A stretch of DNA of 64,000 bases from Apostichopus japonicus (GCF_037975245.1 NC_092568.1:34440501-34504500); one strand, 5' to 3'; shown: positions 43,905 to 56,550, numbered from the stretch's first letter. Program-made: numbers and translations. The notes: generated by a model not told the origin, from the sequence alone.

Positions 43905-46270
43905 AGGTGAGTAGGCGTGTGTGTGTGTGTGTGTGCATCTGTGACACTTGCTTGGGTACGCTCTATCTCAATAAGGGAATGTTGGATTGAGGCCAAACTT
44001 GGACTATAGATCCGCCATATGGAGAAGGTGTGCCCTATTGTTTTTGGTGCCCACAAAGGTCACCAAAGGTCGGTTATGGTCCAAAAACCGAAAATATTAA
44101 AACGGCAATAACTCCCAGTGCCAATGTGCGAAAAGGTTGATATTTTGGGACAAGTTGTGAACTGGTTAGGGAAACATTTTCAAAGATAACGGTCATATGA
44201 TCCGAGGTCACCAAAGGTCAATTAATGATAAAAAACTAGTATTTTTGCGATAACTTGAGAACGAAATGTCCGTTAGGGTTGGGAGTTGCTTCAATGTTAT
44301 CCAATTGTCGACCCGCATCTGGGTGACCCGTGACCTCAATTTGACCTCTGGTGACCTTTACATGTTTTTGGGGATTCTTACAGTTTTGATGCTATTTTCA
44401 GATGTCAAAGGTACCTTCTGATCGTAAATGTCATCAGGTTGACCCTGTGTGACCTTTATGTGCGAAGTTATGTGGGGTCAAAGTTTTTCGGTCGGAGTTA
44501 GGATGGTTGTACAGACTTGTCGTTTTGTTTTTTGGAATCAGGAGATTAAACTACATCTGAAACCAAGGTCAAAAGGTCAAAGGTCACATTAGAAAAAATG
44601 TGCTTATTTTGGGAGGAAACGATCAAAATAGAAAATGTTTGGTTTTGATGCTAGATTTGGATATCAAAGGTACCTTCCGATCAAAAATGTCAATTGGTTG
44701 ACACCCGTGTGACCTTCGTGTGCGAAGTTATACGAGGTCAAAGTTAATTTTCAGACATTTAATGCAACAACTCCCAGTTCCAAGATGTGACATGGTTGAT
44801 ATTTTCGGACAAGTTGCAAATGGTATAGGGGAATATTTTCAAACTTAACGGTCATGTGATCCGAGGTCACCAAAGGTCAATTAATGTTAAAAAACTAGTA
44901 TTTTGGGGGTAGCAAATGGGCAAAGAAAAAATTGTTTGAATTTGTAAAGTTTGATGCTCTAATTTAGGTCTCATCAATCAAAAATGTCAATAAGTTGACC
45001 CAAGGTGACCTTTGTATGTTAAGTTATATGAGGTCAAAGTTAATTTTCAGACATTTAGTGTAATAACTCCCAGTACCAAGGTGTTACCCAGTTGATATTT
45101 TGAGACAAGTTGCAAATGGTATAGGGGAATATTTGCAAACTTAACGGTCATGTGATACAAGGTCACCGAAGGTCAATTTATGATAAAAAACTGGTATTTT
45201 TGCGATAACTTGAGAACAAATTGTCCGTTAGGGTTGGGAGTTGCTTCAATGTAATCCAATTGTCGACCTGCATCTGGGTGACCCTTGACCTCAATTTGAC
45301 CTCTGGTGACCTTTTCGTGTTTTGTGGATTTTTACAGTTTCGATGCTATTTTCAGATATTAAAGGTACCTTCTGATCATAAATGTCAATGGGTTGACCCC
45401 CGTGTGACCTTCGTGTGTGAAGTTATATGAGGTCAAAGTTAATTTTCAGACATTTAATGCAATAACTCCCAGTTCCAAGGTGTGACAAGGTTGATATTTT
45501 TGGAGTAGTTGCAAATGGTATAGGGGAATATTTTCCAACATAACGGTCATGTGATACAAGGTCACCAAAGGTCAATTTATGATAAAAAACTGGTATTTTT
45601 GCGATAACTTGAGAACAAATTGTCCGTTAGGGTTGGGAGTTGCTTCAATGTAATCCATTTGTCGACCCGCATCTGGGTGACCTGTGACCTCAATTTGACC
45701 TCTGGTGACCTTTTCGTGGTTTGTGGATTTTTACAGTTTCGATGCTATTTTCAGATGTTAAAGGTACCTTCTGATCATAAATGTCAATGGGTTGACCCCC
45801 GTGTGACCTTCGTGTGCGAAGTTATATGAGGTCAAAGTTAATTTTCACACATTTAATGCAATAACTCCCAGTGCCAAGGTGTGACAAGGTTGATTTTTTT
45901 GGACAAGTTGCAAATGGTATAGGGGAATATTTTCAAACTGAATGGTCATGTGATCCAACGTCACCAAAGGTCAGCTAATGTTAAAAAACTAGTATTTTGG
46001 GGGGAGAAAATGGGCAAAGAAAAAATGTTTGAATTTTTACAGTCATGCTCTGTTTAGGTCTCACCGATCAAAAATGTCAATTGGTTGACCTCCGGGTGAC
46101 CTTTGTGTGTGAAGTTATGTATACAAGTTCAAAGTTAATTTTTTGACATTTAATGCAATTAAATCTCAATGCCAAGGTGTGACATGGTTGATATTTTGAG
46201 ACAAGTTGTGAATGGGGTGGTGGAACATTTTGAAACTTAAAGGTCATGTCATCTGAGGTCACCAATGTTA
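43905..46270. repeat. ~399-bp tandem repeat rich in AGGTCA half sites
   Basis: Two units at about 45170 and 45570 are nearly identical at 399-bp spacing. Diverged units begin near 44210 and 44870. The array starts with a GT microsatellite (43917-43934). Each unit contains GGTCACCAAAGGTCA, CTTGAGAACAAATTGTCCGT and several GTGACCTT words. AGGTCA direct repeats with 4-base spacing occur at the start of each unit. The ORFs at 45221 and 45620 are unit translations, not genes. Confidence 0.85.
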
Positions 46271-47881
46271 TCATATCTGTTGACACGCTTGTAGGTCTCT
46301 TATACTTCTTACATTTTCGACGCAATATTTAGATCTCAAAAGTGCCTTGTGATCAAAAATCTGATCACATTTTGTGATCACAAAAGTGTTGGGTATAGTG
46401 TTGGTTACTTTATGGGAACATGTAGGACCACAATCACTTGGACTATTTGAGCCCAATCTTGCTTGATAATATTATGTGTATTATCATATACCCCAAGCAA
46501 GGAACCACAGTGCCCTTGGGCTCTTGTTACTCCAAGTATCCTAAATTATTTTACCGTCACTATTGTTATACAATCAAAATGTGGAAGCCACTTTTAAGGA
46601 AAGATAACCTTAGTAAATAAATGGGCCTCATGCTCGATAAGGAAGTTAATCATTAAGCAACCAAAATAAAGTACTTATCAAGTCTACACACAAGCATGCA
46701 CGGTGCAATCAGATATGGTCTTGGACTTGTATGAACGTGTGTATGTATGGGTGTATATGTGGGTCGCAAGGCTTGTAAACAAGGTAACAAAAACAGCGCA
46801 GCTTATTGGATAAACGCCATCTATGACTTCTTCTTTTGTATGGAGGACGGGGAGCGGGGACGGAAGGGGGGAGAGGTTGTCTAGTGACATAGAGAGCCAG
46901 ATTCAGGAGCCACGGGGAATATATGTCATCGGACTTTCCTACTTGATATCTAACATTCTTTCTGCATTATATTACGCAAATGAGAATAAGGTGTTATTTA
47001 TCCCATATTTGCCCCGACCTATATACCTCGTGTCAAGGGATGTAGCTCCCCTGACCCCGACCCTTTTCTCGTCAAGCCTGGGGTGCCCGATGGTAAATTC
47101 TTGGGAGATCCGCTTTGCATGTGACAGGTCAAAATATATTTTCAGTCATGTCCTCCTGCACCACAGGCTATTTCAATAGTACGGAAGCACTGCCTGTGAT
47201 GAATTATGTTCCCCCCCCCCCACTTGTTCAAGTTCTTTTGGTAGCATAAATGTTTTTTTTTAATAACCTGTATCCCGATGCTAACATGGAATGGAATACT
47301 CCTACACACACTGCAGTGGTGACCGAATAAATAAACAGTTATTGGTCTTCAAAAAGCATTTACATGGCTTTCAAAGCCTGCTGGCAAGTCTCAGCAAAGT
47401 GGCCGTCGGACTAATTTTGCCCACCTGTGCATAGCCCCGTCACAACGAGTGGCAATCAGATGGACTGTCAGTTATAATCCCCACCCCACCCCCCGGACGC
47501 CCATTCGAGAAGCAAGTCGACGCCCATGCTACCATGTAACAGCTTCAAGTAATGATTTAAGTGATGTTTAAATTACAGTAATGGTTAGTTTTTTTTAAAT
47601 AGCTAGTAAAGCTTGCTAAGCTTTCTTGTATATGACTCAGGTTTTCTGATCGTGAAAGTAGAAGAAGATGTGGAATTATTGAAATGTTACGGTATCTGAT
47701 GTGACTCGGAGAAATCAATTCGAAGCACCCATAATCCAGTAAACTAGTAAGAAAACAGTGAGAAATGGACCTCTGCAACTGTATTAATTAATTCATTACG
47801 CAATATGTTTAAAATATCTTCTTATTTTCTTCCTTTTTAATTCACCTTATTTCTTCCTTTTTTTATTCCCCTTGCTTTCAG
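46271..47881. other. Spacer or ECI1 upstream intron
   Basis: No earlier ECI1 exon was found here. The 118-codon ORF at 46823-47179 has no recognisable motif and no splice support. C runs are at 47212-47221. The last 60 bases form a good pyrimidine tract leading to the acceptor at 47881. Confidence 0.45.
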
Positions 47882-49059
47882 GGTATGCCAATTCCATTTT
47901 ACTTGCAGACCATGATGGAAAATTTGATTGGAGTTAGGAGAACAGAGGAGCTTTGTCAACGAGGTATACCTATAAATAGGTATAACTATAGCCTATAGGT
48001 ATATAGGTATAGCTTTATAGGTATAAGTATAACAATTTAGGTATAGGTATAATTATAATTAGTTCACGCCTTACGTTTGTTTGTTTATGTGTCATGCAGG
48101 AGCTCTCAAAATGACAGGTCCTTGGGACGGATGGTGACCGGAGAATTAGGCTTGATGTCGCAAAATATACATAGGGTCTGACTGAACGTGACGCCTATGG
48201 CAAGCCAAATGCCCAACAAATCGCAAAATCCGGTTTATCGGTTGATAATACAGTTTTATCATCGATCGATAATCCTGAATTGTCGCCGATATACCAGGAT
48301 ATTGACTGATAATCCAGGATTATCGAGAAAAAAAAATGGAATATCACCCGAAAATCCATGATTTTGCAATTGATAATCCGAGTTTATCAAAGTAATTTAG
48401 ATACACCCGAATTATCGAGCATAAATCTGGGTTTGTCGGAGACAATCCCGGATTCTCGAACGATAAACCGGTTTTTCGATTTATTGGGGTTTTGGCTTGC
48501 CATACACGCCGACCTGTGTTAATTTACATTTTACCATTATATAAATTATATCAAGGTATTCGATATGAATATTAAGCCCCCTCCCCCTAACTTTCCCTTC
48601 CCCATTGTGACTTCATACAATCAATGAAAGCATGTATTGCATTCATCTTAAAATCTTGCAAATAGTTGAGACCTTGTTGACTTGCTAACTCAAACCACTT
48701 TGCATATATCCTCAAACAGGACAGCTTTTGGAATCTGACCAAGCTCTTAAGGAGGGCTTGGTAGATGAGGTTGTTCCCTTGGACCAAGTGATGACGGTGG
48801 CAAAGAAGGAGGTGGCTAAATGGCTAGAAGTACCAGGTAGGAATAGACAAATCTCGTCAATTATTGCCAAAATGAAGAAAACCAGATTGGTCTTATAGGC
48901 TTTGTCATACCTGGTTGACCTTGTATTGATTCACTGTAGTACCGTATATATATATATACCGTTATATAAGGTTTATACCGTATTCGGCCCATGTAATTTT
49001 TTTAGTTATAGTGTCTCCAATTGAAGGTGTCAAAGAACGTATACAGACACACACACATA

Positions 49060-49090
<31 letters not shown>

Positions 49091-50236
49091 CACACACTGC
49101 CATATATATACTTCCATTATCAGCACATAGGTCACTTTTGCCTTCCGCAAGGGATCAGCGTTACAACTGGTGGCGGTACAATGTAAATTAATGACTGCAG
49201 GTTAGCTTAATTTCTATTCCAAGCATAATTATGTATGATGTTTGAAAACCTGTAGAAAATAAGAATGAAAGTCGCGTGCTCCATCGGCACTCGAGGGAAA
49301 AACTGTCAGTTGAGGATTTGTCCCGTACAGGGAATTTGCATTCAAACACCCCACAGCCACCCCATCATAGGTCCGTCAAAGTTTTGATCCCCCTGCAACT
49401 AGTCCATAAAGGGTCGTGCCCGTCCTTACTCAGTTTAGGGGAAATTCGAAATCTTGTGCACGTCACCAATAACTTGTCAGATTGAAGACTGTTTGATGTG
49501 ATTGTGTTATGCCTTTAAATCCTGTACAAAATGGTGGGATTGCTTCACCGGTTAACGGGCTCAGAACCGATGGGTCTGGGGCCGCCAGCCCGTAATTGCT
49601 TTATGGTAGCGAAAGATGCTAATTTCGTCCGAGGAACCAAATCTGCCGATAGATACAAGGTCACAGCACCGCCGGAAGTTGGATCACTGAACCGGTAGCA
49701 ATTTTCCCCATGTCTGGACAATATCTAAAATAGCATTATTCCCAGAGAAACGGAATTCCAGTGCACTCAAATTATTCTTTAATCTCTGATTAGTGTAAAA
49801 TCTACTGAATTTTAAAGTTGTTTCTGATTCATGGTTCTGGAACTTACCTGCCAAATGCACCTCACCATAACATCCAATTAATGTAGAATTTTAATATCAT
49901 TTCACACGCACAGTGTATATACATATTGTGACGAAGGTTGGCTCATTTGACCGTATAAAATAAAGTTTCCCTTTCTAGTTGCGTGTCCGCGATGACACAC
50001 AGTAAAATCTTCATTTTCTTCTGTTTCATCTGGTCTCAATAATACTTTATGTATATGGTTATCATTTAGATATCGGTAGGGCCAGGGTAAAAGCTGGAAT
50101 ACGAGAAAATGATTTAGAAGTATTCCGCAAGGATCGGGATAAAGATGCCACACTCTTCGCCCGCTTGAATAGCAGCCCAGAAGTCCAGGCTATATTGGAA
50201 ACAACATTGAAGAATCTTAAGAAGCAGAAGAAATGA
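47882..50236 (+). CDS. ECI1: Enoyl-CoA delta isomerase 1, last three exons (copy 1)
   Basis: Exons 47882-47963, 48720-48836 and 50070-50236 join in phase and end at TGA 50234-50236. They encode GMPIPFYLQTMMENLIGVRR, then GQLLESDQALKEGLVDEVVP, LDQVMTVAKKEVAKWLEVP, and a C-terminus with EVFRKDRDKDATLF, ending KNLKKQKK. This is the C-terminal third of ECI1 in the crotonase superfamily, the enzyme that moves 3-enoyl double bonds to the 2-trans position for beta-oxidation of unsaturated fatty acids. The G-P-PF, IG-R, EGLVDEVVP and -W signatures match the animal protein. Exons for the N-terminus, oxyanion hole and catalytic glutamate are not found upstream in the window. Either introns are very long, the copy is partial, or the assembly is rearranged. 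Confidence 0.85.
48190..48510. mobile_element. Second TATGGCAAGCC foldback element, 309 bp
   Basis: The element proper is 48196-48504, in an ECI1 intron. It begins TATGGCAAGCC and ends with the reverse complement, as the 6047-7039 element does. Outside are GACGCC (48190-48195) and CACGCC (48505-48510), a 5-of-6 match to a 6-bp duplication. The arms pair over about 55 bp with mismatches. The interior consists of GATAATCC / GGTTTATC words in both orientations, unrelated to the GATATC words of the first element. Confidence 0.75.
48840..50069. other. ECI1 copy 1 last intron
   Basis: Contains TA/CA microsatellite at 48945-49095. A 170-bp block at about 49533-49705 has inverted ends (ATTGCTTCACCGGTT against AACCGGTAGCAAT), possibly a MITE. 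The 69-codon ORF at 49276 is not supported. Confidence 0.45.
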
Positions 50237-50808
50237 TCGCTGAGCTGCTGTACTCCGTTGTGCATTCTTGCTATTTTGTTTAAAATTAAAAGGCCTGCAA
50301 AACATTATCTTGCCAGGAATTCACGTTTTATCCTCAGCTGATATAAGTGATCGAAAACAAACCATAAAAATGTCATTCCGTTCGGATAAATTACATAATG
50401 TGAAATGGATTTAGAGGTGTTCAGTTTATGATGTGACCCTCATAGTTTCAGAACCGAGTGTAAAATGAGCCATGTTATATTAGCTATGTATTAAAATGTC
50501 ATTTTGATTTCATTTGCTTTGCTTTGATTTTTTTTTTTTCATTTTCATGCATATCTTACAATTTTTACAATGAAAATACATATAACAATCGATTAGAAAA
50601 TAGTGGAAGGGCTTGAAGCCGAAGCTTTTTCAAAAAGCCCACCGTAACTTAATTAATTACAAAGTAAATGTAATTAAAAGGGAAAATAGAGAATAAGAAG
50701 ATGATCTGCCCCCCCCACCCCCACCCATCAGATGGACCCACCCCGTAACTTGCCCAGAAGAAAAGAAATGGAGCAGTCAGTTGGGTCAAAATAGAAAGAT
50801 GTCAAATA
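50237..50808. other. ECI1 copy 1 3' flank
   Basis: The 3' UTR presumably lies here. ATTAAA at about 50492 is a possible variant poly(A) signal; I see no AATAAA nearby. T run at 50530-50540; C-rich run at 50709-50725. Confidence 0.4.
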
Positions 50809-50908
50809 TAGGGTGTTCCGAAAGTTCGTTCCGCCCTCTCCCGATTTCTCTTTAGATGCTGAAGGAAAGATGGGCTCTAGGGCGGAACGAACTTTCGGAA
50901 CACCCTAT
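50807..50908. mobile_element. 98-bp mariner-type MITE with near-complete inverted repeats
   Basis: TAGGGTGTTCCGAAAGTTCG at 50809 continues to CCGCCCT, and the right end (to 50906) is its exact reverse complement over 29 bp. Only about 40 bp of loop lies between. TA flanks both sides. TAGGGTGTTC-type ends and TA duplication are characteristic of mariner/Tc1 elements. No coding sequence. Perfect arms imply recent activity. Confidence 0.85.
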
Positions 50909-53165
50909 ATAAACAAACAAAAATGAAGATGAAAATACATTAGGGTAAACTAGAAGTGTTCATATTTAGATATAAGTGTCTTTTTTTGAAAGTTCTTATA
51001 AGAAAATAACTTTACGGATATTGCATTTGTTTTATTGAATCACAGATTTGATTCCAGAACTAAGTACCATCAGATAAAATTGAGCGTTTAAAAAGGTCAG
51101 AATTAATGGGAAGAGAAAATTACTGTTGGGAGGATCTGGTATTGTGGGAATGTATATTATGAGTGAAAGAAACGAAATGTTTGAAAATTTCTGGTAACTT
51201 TTACTTAACAAATTTAAAACTGAATATAGCGCATTGGTGTCTGTGGATGTCAAAAATATTAAGAAAACATAATCTGGTAAAAAAAAAGGGGGGGGGGATA
51301 TATGTGCAGATGAACAGATGAGAAGGGTGAGCATTTCCCCACACTAGATTACAATAAATTAAATGAGGATGAATGAGTATATTGCATACGTTCTTAAGGA
51401 TATATAACTAGGTAAAACTCTTTAATTTTTATGCAATACCCCAATTATTTTAGAAATAGAAGTCTTAATCTTATTAATATGAGAAATCCATTTTAATAGG
51501 TTTACTGGTATGCATATCTGAAAAGTGGGGAGATACTGTAAAATAACATCATTATTGGCTCCAAATTTGAGTACACTAACAATTGTAGAAGTTTTCAATA
51601 GTTTTTCCTGCACGTTTTCATTCATCTTATTTTTCACAGACGTTCAGGAGTGTTGAATAAAAGATAATAAAAATTACGTCTCAGTGTGGATAACTATATA
51701 CATTTAGCGTGCACGGCTGCAGTAAACTGCTCGTTGAAATTTGATCTTGGGTGACTAGATTTCTAGTTGATTTTTAAGGGCAATACTGATGAATTTTAGT
51801 AATGCATCTTAAAACTATATAGCCTATTTATTGTACAGTAGCCATTAAGCATGGAAGTACTCTCACGTTGATCTTCTATACATATAACAATGACAAATGT
51901 GAAAATAATAAAACAATTAGGCTATATATTTATGTTTAAATAAAAGAATGGTGATGATAATATTCTCAGGATGAAATTTGATATGCATTTTACTACAATA
52001 AAATAAACTGTACTGATTCATAAAGAAGTTAAAAATTTACTACGGTACTCTTTATGTTTGAAATCGGGGAGGGGGTTGAGAGTTTCGAAATTGGAGGGAA
52101 AGTGCCCCGTGCCCCCCTCCCCTGTAATGCTGACTTTGTGTGTGTGATCTATTTGCTTTTAGAAATTGTTTATACTCACATTATTATCTCTTGAAAGAGA
52201 GCTCTTCTATGTAAACTTGGTTTAAGAGAGGAGTGCTACACACATAGCAGAATTTCCTTTTCAATATCACCACTGTTGCGAACTCCTTACAAAGCTGAAA
52301 ATATCCAAAAATGTTTTCCTTGCGGTTCTGAACTTTGACGAGTGTCCATGGACAAGTAACCTCAGTCGAGATAAATATCACAAGGCTGGTAATTAAATGG
52401 TTGTTGAGAATAAAATGCATTAGTTGACTAAATATAACGTTTATTTTCTAGCAATGCTAATGATCTTCCAATGAGCTGGTTCATTGCGTATCAGATATCC
52501 AACGATACACATATTCATGGCTTCGAGTTACTGCGTTTTTTTCCGTTTTTTTAAAAAAGAAAAGAAATATTGATACCTTGAATAATGTCGCTGCCTCATT
52601 TCAGAAATAAAGATTCATTAAGTACTGCTAAAACTTTTAGCAGATTTACTGATAGGTTTATCTGGAATTGCATTATAAACCTCTGAGCTGAAGTTGTGAA
52701 GTGTTATGAAGTAATATATAATTATGTTAACGGCATGATTATGGATTGATGCATGGAAATGACTTTATGAATTAGTCAATTAGCAATAGTCAATTAGATG
52801 GAAACCAAATTCATCTTTTGAGTGTTCGTGCATATTGCCATGTCATAGTACCTGGAGATTATTTGATAAACATACAGGATGGGAAAGTATTCCTTTGTAT
52901 TTAGAAAGTGAACTTTTACATTGCTTTGGATGCAACCAATGAAGGGGGTGACACATAAAAAATCTCCATCCCTCTTCTCCCTTCCCATAATTAACCCATG
53001 CAGAATATGACCGGAGCCATGCCGCCAGGAATGTTCAAATACTGTTTTTTCACACTGGTGTGATACACCGATGAACATTGTTTTTATCCTCCCCCGTCCC
53101 TTCGTCATCCGCTTGCAACCTACCTTATCAATCGATCGATCAATCATTCATAAATGCCTATACCA
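50909..53165. other. Non-coding spacer
   Basis: AT-rich; no recognisable gene. The ORFs at 51032 (100 codons, reverse) and 52794 (117 codons, reverse) lack motifs, splice context or codon signal that I can defend. G run at 51289-51297. Confidence 0.45.
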
Positions 53166-53167
53166 AC

Positions 53168-53222
53168 TTTCTGTATACTGGACCAGTCTCGAATGCGATT
53201 CGAGACTGGTCGAGTGTATAGA
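53168..53222. repeat. Near-perfect hairpin
   Basis: GACCAGTCTCGAAT, a 3-base loop GCG, and ATTCGAGACTGGTC form a 14-bp perfect stem at about 53182-53212. It is extended by imperfect TATACTG / CGAGTGTATA arms to ~50 bp. It may be a tiny MITE or a structural site; nothing else identifies it. Confidence 0.7.
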
Positions 53223-54236
53223 GAGGAGAATTGCTTCAGGATCGAAATGTTAGACAAACACTGGTTTGTTGCCGTGGCAATCATGAAGTCATAATTAAAA
53301 GAAATGAAGACATGGTGTGCATTACCATGAGTATATGCAAATATGTTTATGGGGAAAGAAATGTTTCAAATTGCAAAAGAATACTGTACAGTATATATAT
53401 AGCCTACTTGCAATTAGTTACAGCAGTAGTACTGTATATGTTTTCACATACACCGAGTCTCAATACACACTGTACGTTCTTCTTAAATCATCCAGCTAAA
53501 TACTTCGAGTAACATGAATGACTTAGGGATTAATTTTGAGCTAGAGTCAATGTCAGCAACCTTATCGAGGTGCTTCAACGAAGAACCGAAGCGTAAAGCG
53601 TCCAATGTTGACACTATATAACAAAAGAAACCTTGTCGCTAAGCTTAGCGGACCTCGGCTATCGCCTCGGTCCGCTCAGCCTCCTCGATGACGTCATCAT
53701 CGGTCTCAAATCAAATTTAAGACCGGTTCCCCTCGTATTTATCCCCTAATAAATGATAACTGATGACAGACAAATTAAAATAACTTGAACTGGATACAAT
53801 CATCATGGCACTCATGTGACTTTCTGAGAGGTAAAATGGATAGATATAGATTTTGGTGGCACATGATACAATGCATGCCTGTAGCCAGCGTTCAAAGGGA
53901 GGGGGGGGGGGTGGGGACCAATAGTTGACTGAAAACCGTCTTGGAGATGGGTCTCCTTTGTGAAATGTACGTTTTGGTATGTGGACTTATAACATGGTGC
54001 TATCATTTCCGTCCTTTAACTACATTTGTGCAGTACTATGGTTTTCATTTTGTAGAGTGTGTTATTAAATGTAGGCCATATATGGAAGAAACTTATCCCC
54101 CTCCCCCCCCATATCCCCTTCCCGGAACAGCTTATCAATCCAGTATTACGACTGTTCACGATCACCGTTATCGTTGCAAAAGTTACTTGAGTCCAGCCTG
54201 CAGGTACAATCAGGAGAAATAGGTTCAAAGAAAACA
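53223..54236. other. Non-coding spacer with small inverted repeats
   Basis: GCGGACCTCGG and CCTCGGTCCGC (53650-53675) and GATGACGTCATCATC (53687) are palindromic. A G run is at 53901-53910 and a C run at 54102-54108. No gene recognised. Confidence 0.4.
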
Positions 54237-54241
54237 CTTAA

Positions 54242-54604
54242 AGGCATTGAAGACTCGCCCCAAACCGAGTGCGGCCATCTGAAAAAAAAGTTAACTTTCT
54301 GTTGCTTACAAGTGACGTTTTGTTCGCGTCGCTACATAATGCAGACATTAATGAAACGTGATACCTTGTTATATTTAGCTGGACCTGAGATGTCCATCGC
54401 TGTATCGTTTGTATACTGTGCTGTGGGTATTGACCGCAGCTGTAAGTACTGACTGTACACCAGTGTCTAATTACCGACGGTAGCAAGCTGTGTGTGTATT
54501 TTCTGGGATTGATGGTGGTGTTTATCACTTCTGTTACACCTCATTCGAAACTAGGTCAAATTACCTGCATTAGACGTTTCTTTTTGCGTGAGTCTTCACA
54601 CCCT
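54242..54604 (+). mobile_element. TTAA-flanked MITE, copy 2
   Basis: A 363-bp element. TTAA lies at 54238-54241 and 54605-54608. Ends are AGGCATTGAAGACTCGCCCC and, inverted, AGGGTGTGAAGACTCACGC. It is the same family as 2521-2881 but in the opposite orientation, with shared blocks such as TTCTGTTGCTTACAAGTGAC and AACTAGGTCAAATTACC. Kolobok-like by target site and ends. Confidence 0.75.
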
Positions 54605-54684
54605 TTAAGCATAGAGCAATGCACGTTCAATGAATGATTCTAAGACCTAAACAATGTTAAGGGTATTAATCCTTCTCAATAGAT

Positions 54685-55190
<506 letters not shown>

Positions 55191-55351
55191 TTTCCATAAG
55201 TAGGGCTATTAGGCCTACTTAAAAGTGCTAATAAAAGTCACTGCTGTTACTTAAAGGAGCAACAATTCATGCATAAATAATTAGGCTAGGTTATCGAAGT
55301 AACCAGTTCACTGCCGTTCACCTTAGAACCATGAAAATATTACACCATAGT

Positions 55352-55620
55352 CAGGCGCGTATCCAGGATTTTCTAACCCGGGGGGCGCGAATTACTATCT
55401 AAGCGGAGCGCCACCATCGGTTGGCGCGGAGCGTACAAGAAAATTTCTGGTTTTGATACCCCCCAGATCACCGGAAATGGCACTTCTCGGGCTTGAAAAT
55501 GAGCAACCAGATGTACACTTTTGCCTGAGAACCAAGTATTTCCCATTTTTCCCTTCCATCCATAACCTTTTTGAAGATTGTCAACAGTCACACATCATGT
55601 TCGACCTGATTGCATGTCCT
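55352..55620 (+). mobile_element. CAGGCGC-type MITE, fragment
   Basis: Begins CAGGCGCGTATCCAGG. It shares CTATCTAAGCGGAGCGCCAC, GTTGGCGCGGAGCGTACAA and CCAGATCACCGGAAATGGCA with the copies at 56551 and (inverted) 63349. The right end could not be placed exactly. Confidence 0.55.
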
Positions 55621-55997
55621 ATGGATCATTGCTTTTGTAGGTGATTCTATACGTCACGGCCCACAATATCCGAAAGCCCCACTTTTGAAGGTTTTAAGCC
55701 CATTATTTGTTGAGAATTTGAAAATTCACATTTCTCGTGAACAAAATCACTTGAAAACATACCCATAATGTTGCACAAAATTCAATCTATGGACAACCAA
55801 TATAGAAAAACCTCCTTGAACCCCTAACAGACAGGTCAAAATTGCACGAGTAGAGGAAAGTATGATGAAGAATGTTGGTGAGGAAAATTCAGACAGAGTT
55901 AATTTATTGGTGTAGAAATATTAAAACCTCTTTATAATGGCTTTTATAAAACTTGGTTGAAGGAAATGAAAAATAGCAGATATTTCCGAAACCGAAC

Positions 55998-56460
55998 ACT
56001 ACACACATAGGCGTAGGTCCCGCAGGAGGCGGGGGCTCCCCCCCCCCCCCCGCAACCAAATTTTTCCCATTTTTTCGGGCACCTACTGAAAGAAAAATAA
56101 ATAGCAATGAATAGCTTAAAAATGATCTCCTTGGTAATTAAAATAAAGTTGTAAGCTTGGCCGACAGTACTATACTGTAAAAGAGAGTTTTGACATAAAT
56201 GGATCTGTATGCTTTTTCTCCATCTACAAACTACATAAAACATTTGGTTGTTTACATTAGCATCCGGCGGTATACTGCGCAACTTTCACGGACCGTAAGG
56301 TACACGATACCATGCAATGTAATGACCGATGCTTGCTGATATGATATTGGCATCTATATGTTGAACGCGCGCTTCGCGCGCGAAAAATTTTGGTTATATT
56401 TTACGGGCAAGTCATTACAGCCCCCAAATCCAATTGGGCTCCTACGCCTTTGACTACACA
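55998..56460. mobile_element. hAT-like MITE, TAGGCGTAGG family, 447 bp
   Basis: The element is 56006-56452, flanked by a perfect 8-bp direct repeat ACTACACA (55998-56005 and 56453-56460). Ends are CATAGGCGTAGG and CCTACGCCTTTG. The 8-bp duplication is typical of hAT. Inside are a C run, TTCGGGCACCTACTGAAAG and GCGCGCTTCGCGCGCG. The related element at 59080 is in the opposite orientation. No transposase. Confidence 0.8.
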
Positions 56461-56550
56461 CATAGACAGTTTTTGAGGCTGTTAATCGTGGAACATGCAT
56501 TTCAATGCTCACTGATATGATATTATATCTGCTCTTTGCTTTACAAATTC

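Noticed and set aside
43329-44056. ORFs of 157-236 codons on both strands
   Set aside because: Translations of the 54-bp minisatellite; the unit is a multiple of three, so several frames stay open.
45221-45829. Two near-identical 69-codon ORFs
   Set aside because: They are the same segment of adjacent ~399-bp tandem units; the conservation reflects the repeat, not selection on protein.
46823-47179. 118-codon ORF just upstream of the ECI1 exons as a missing ECI1 exon
   Set aside because: None of its peptide resembles the crotonase fold and it has no splice-site support.
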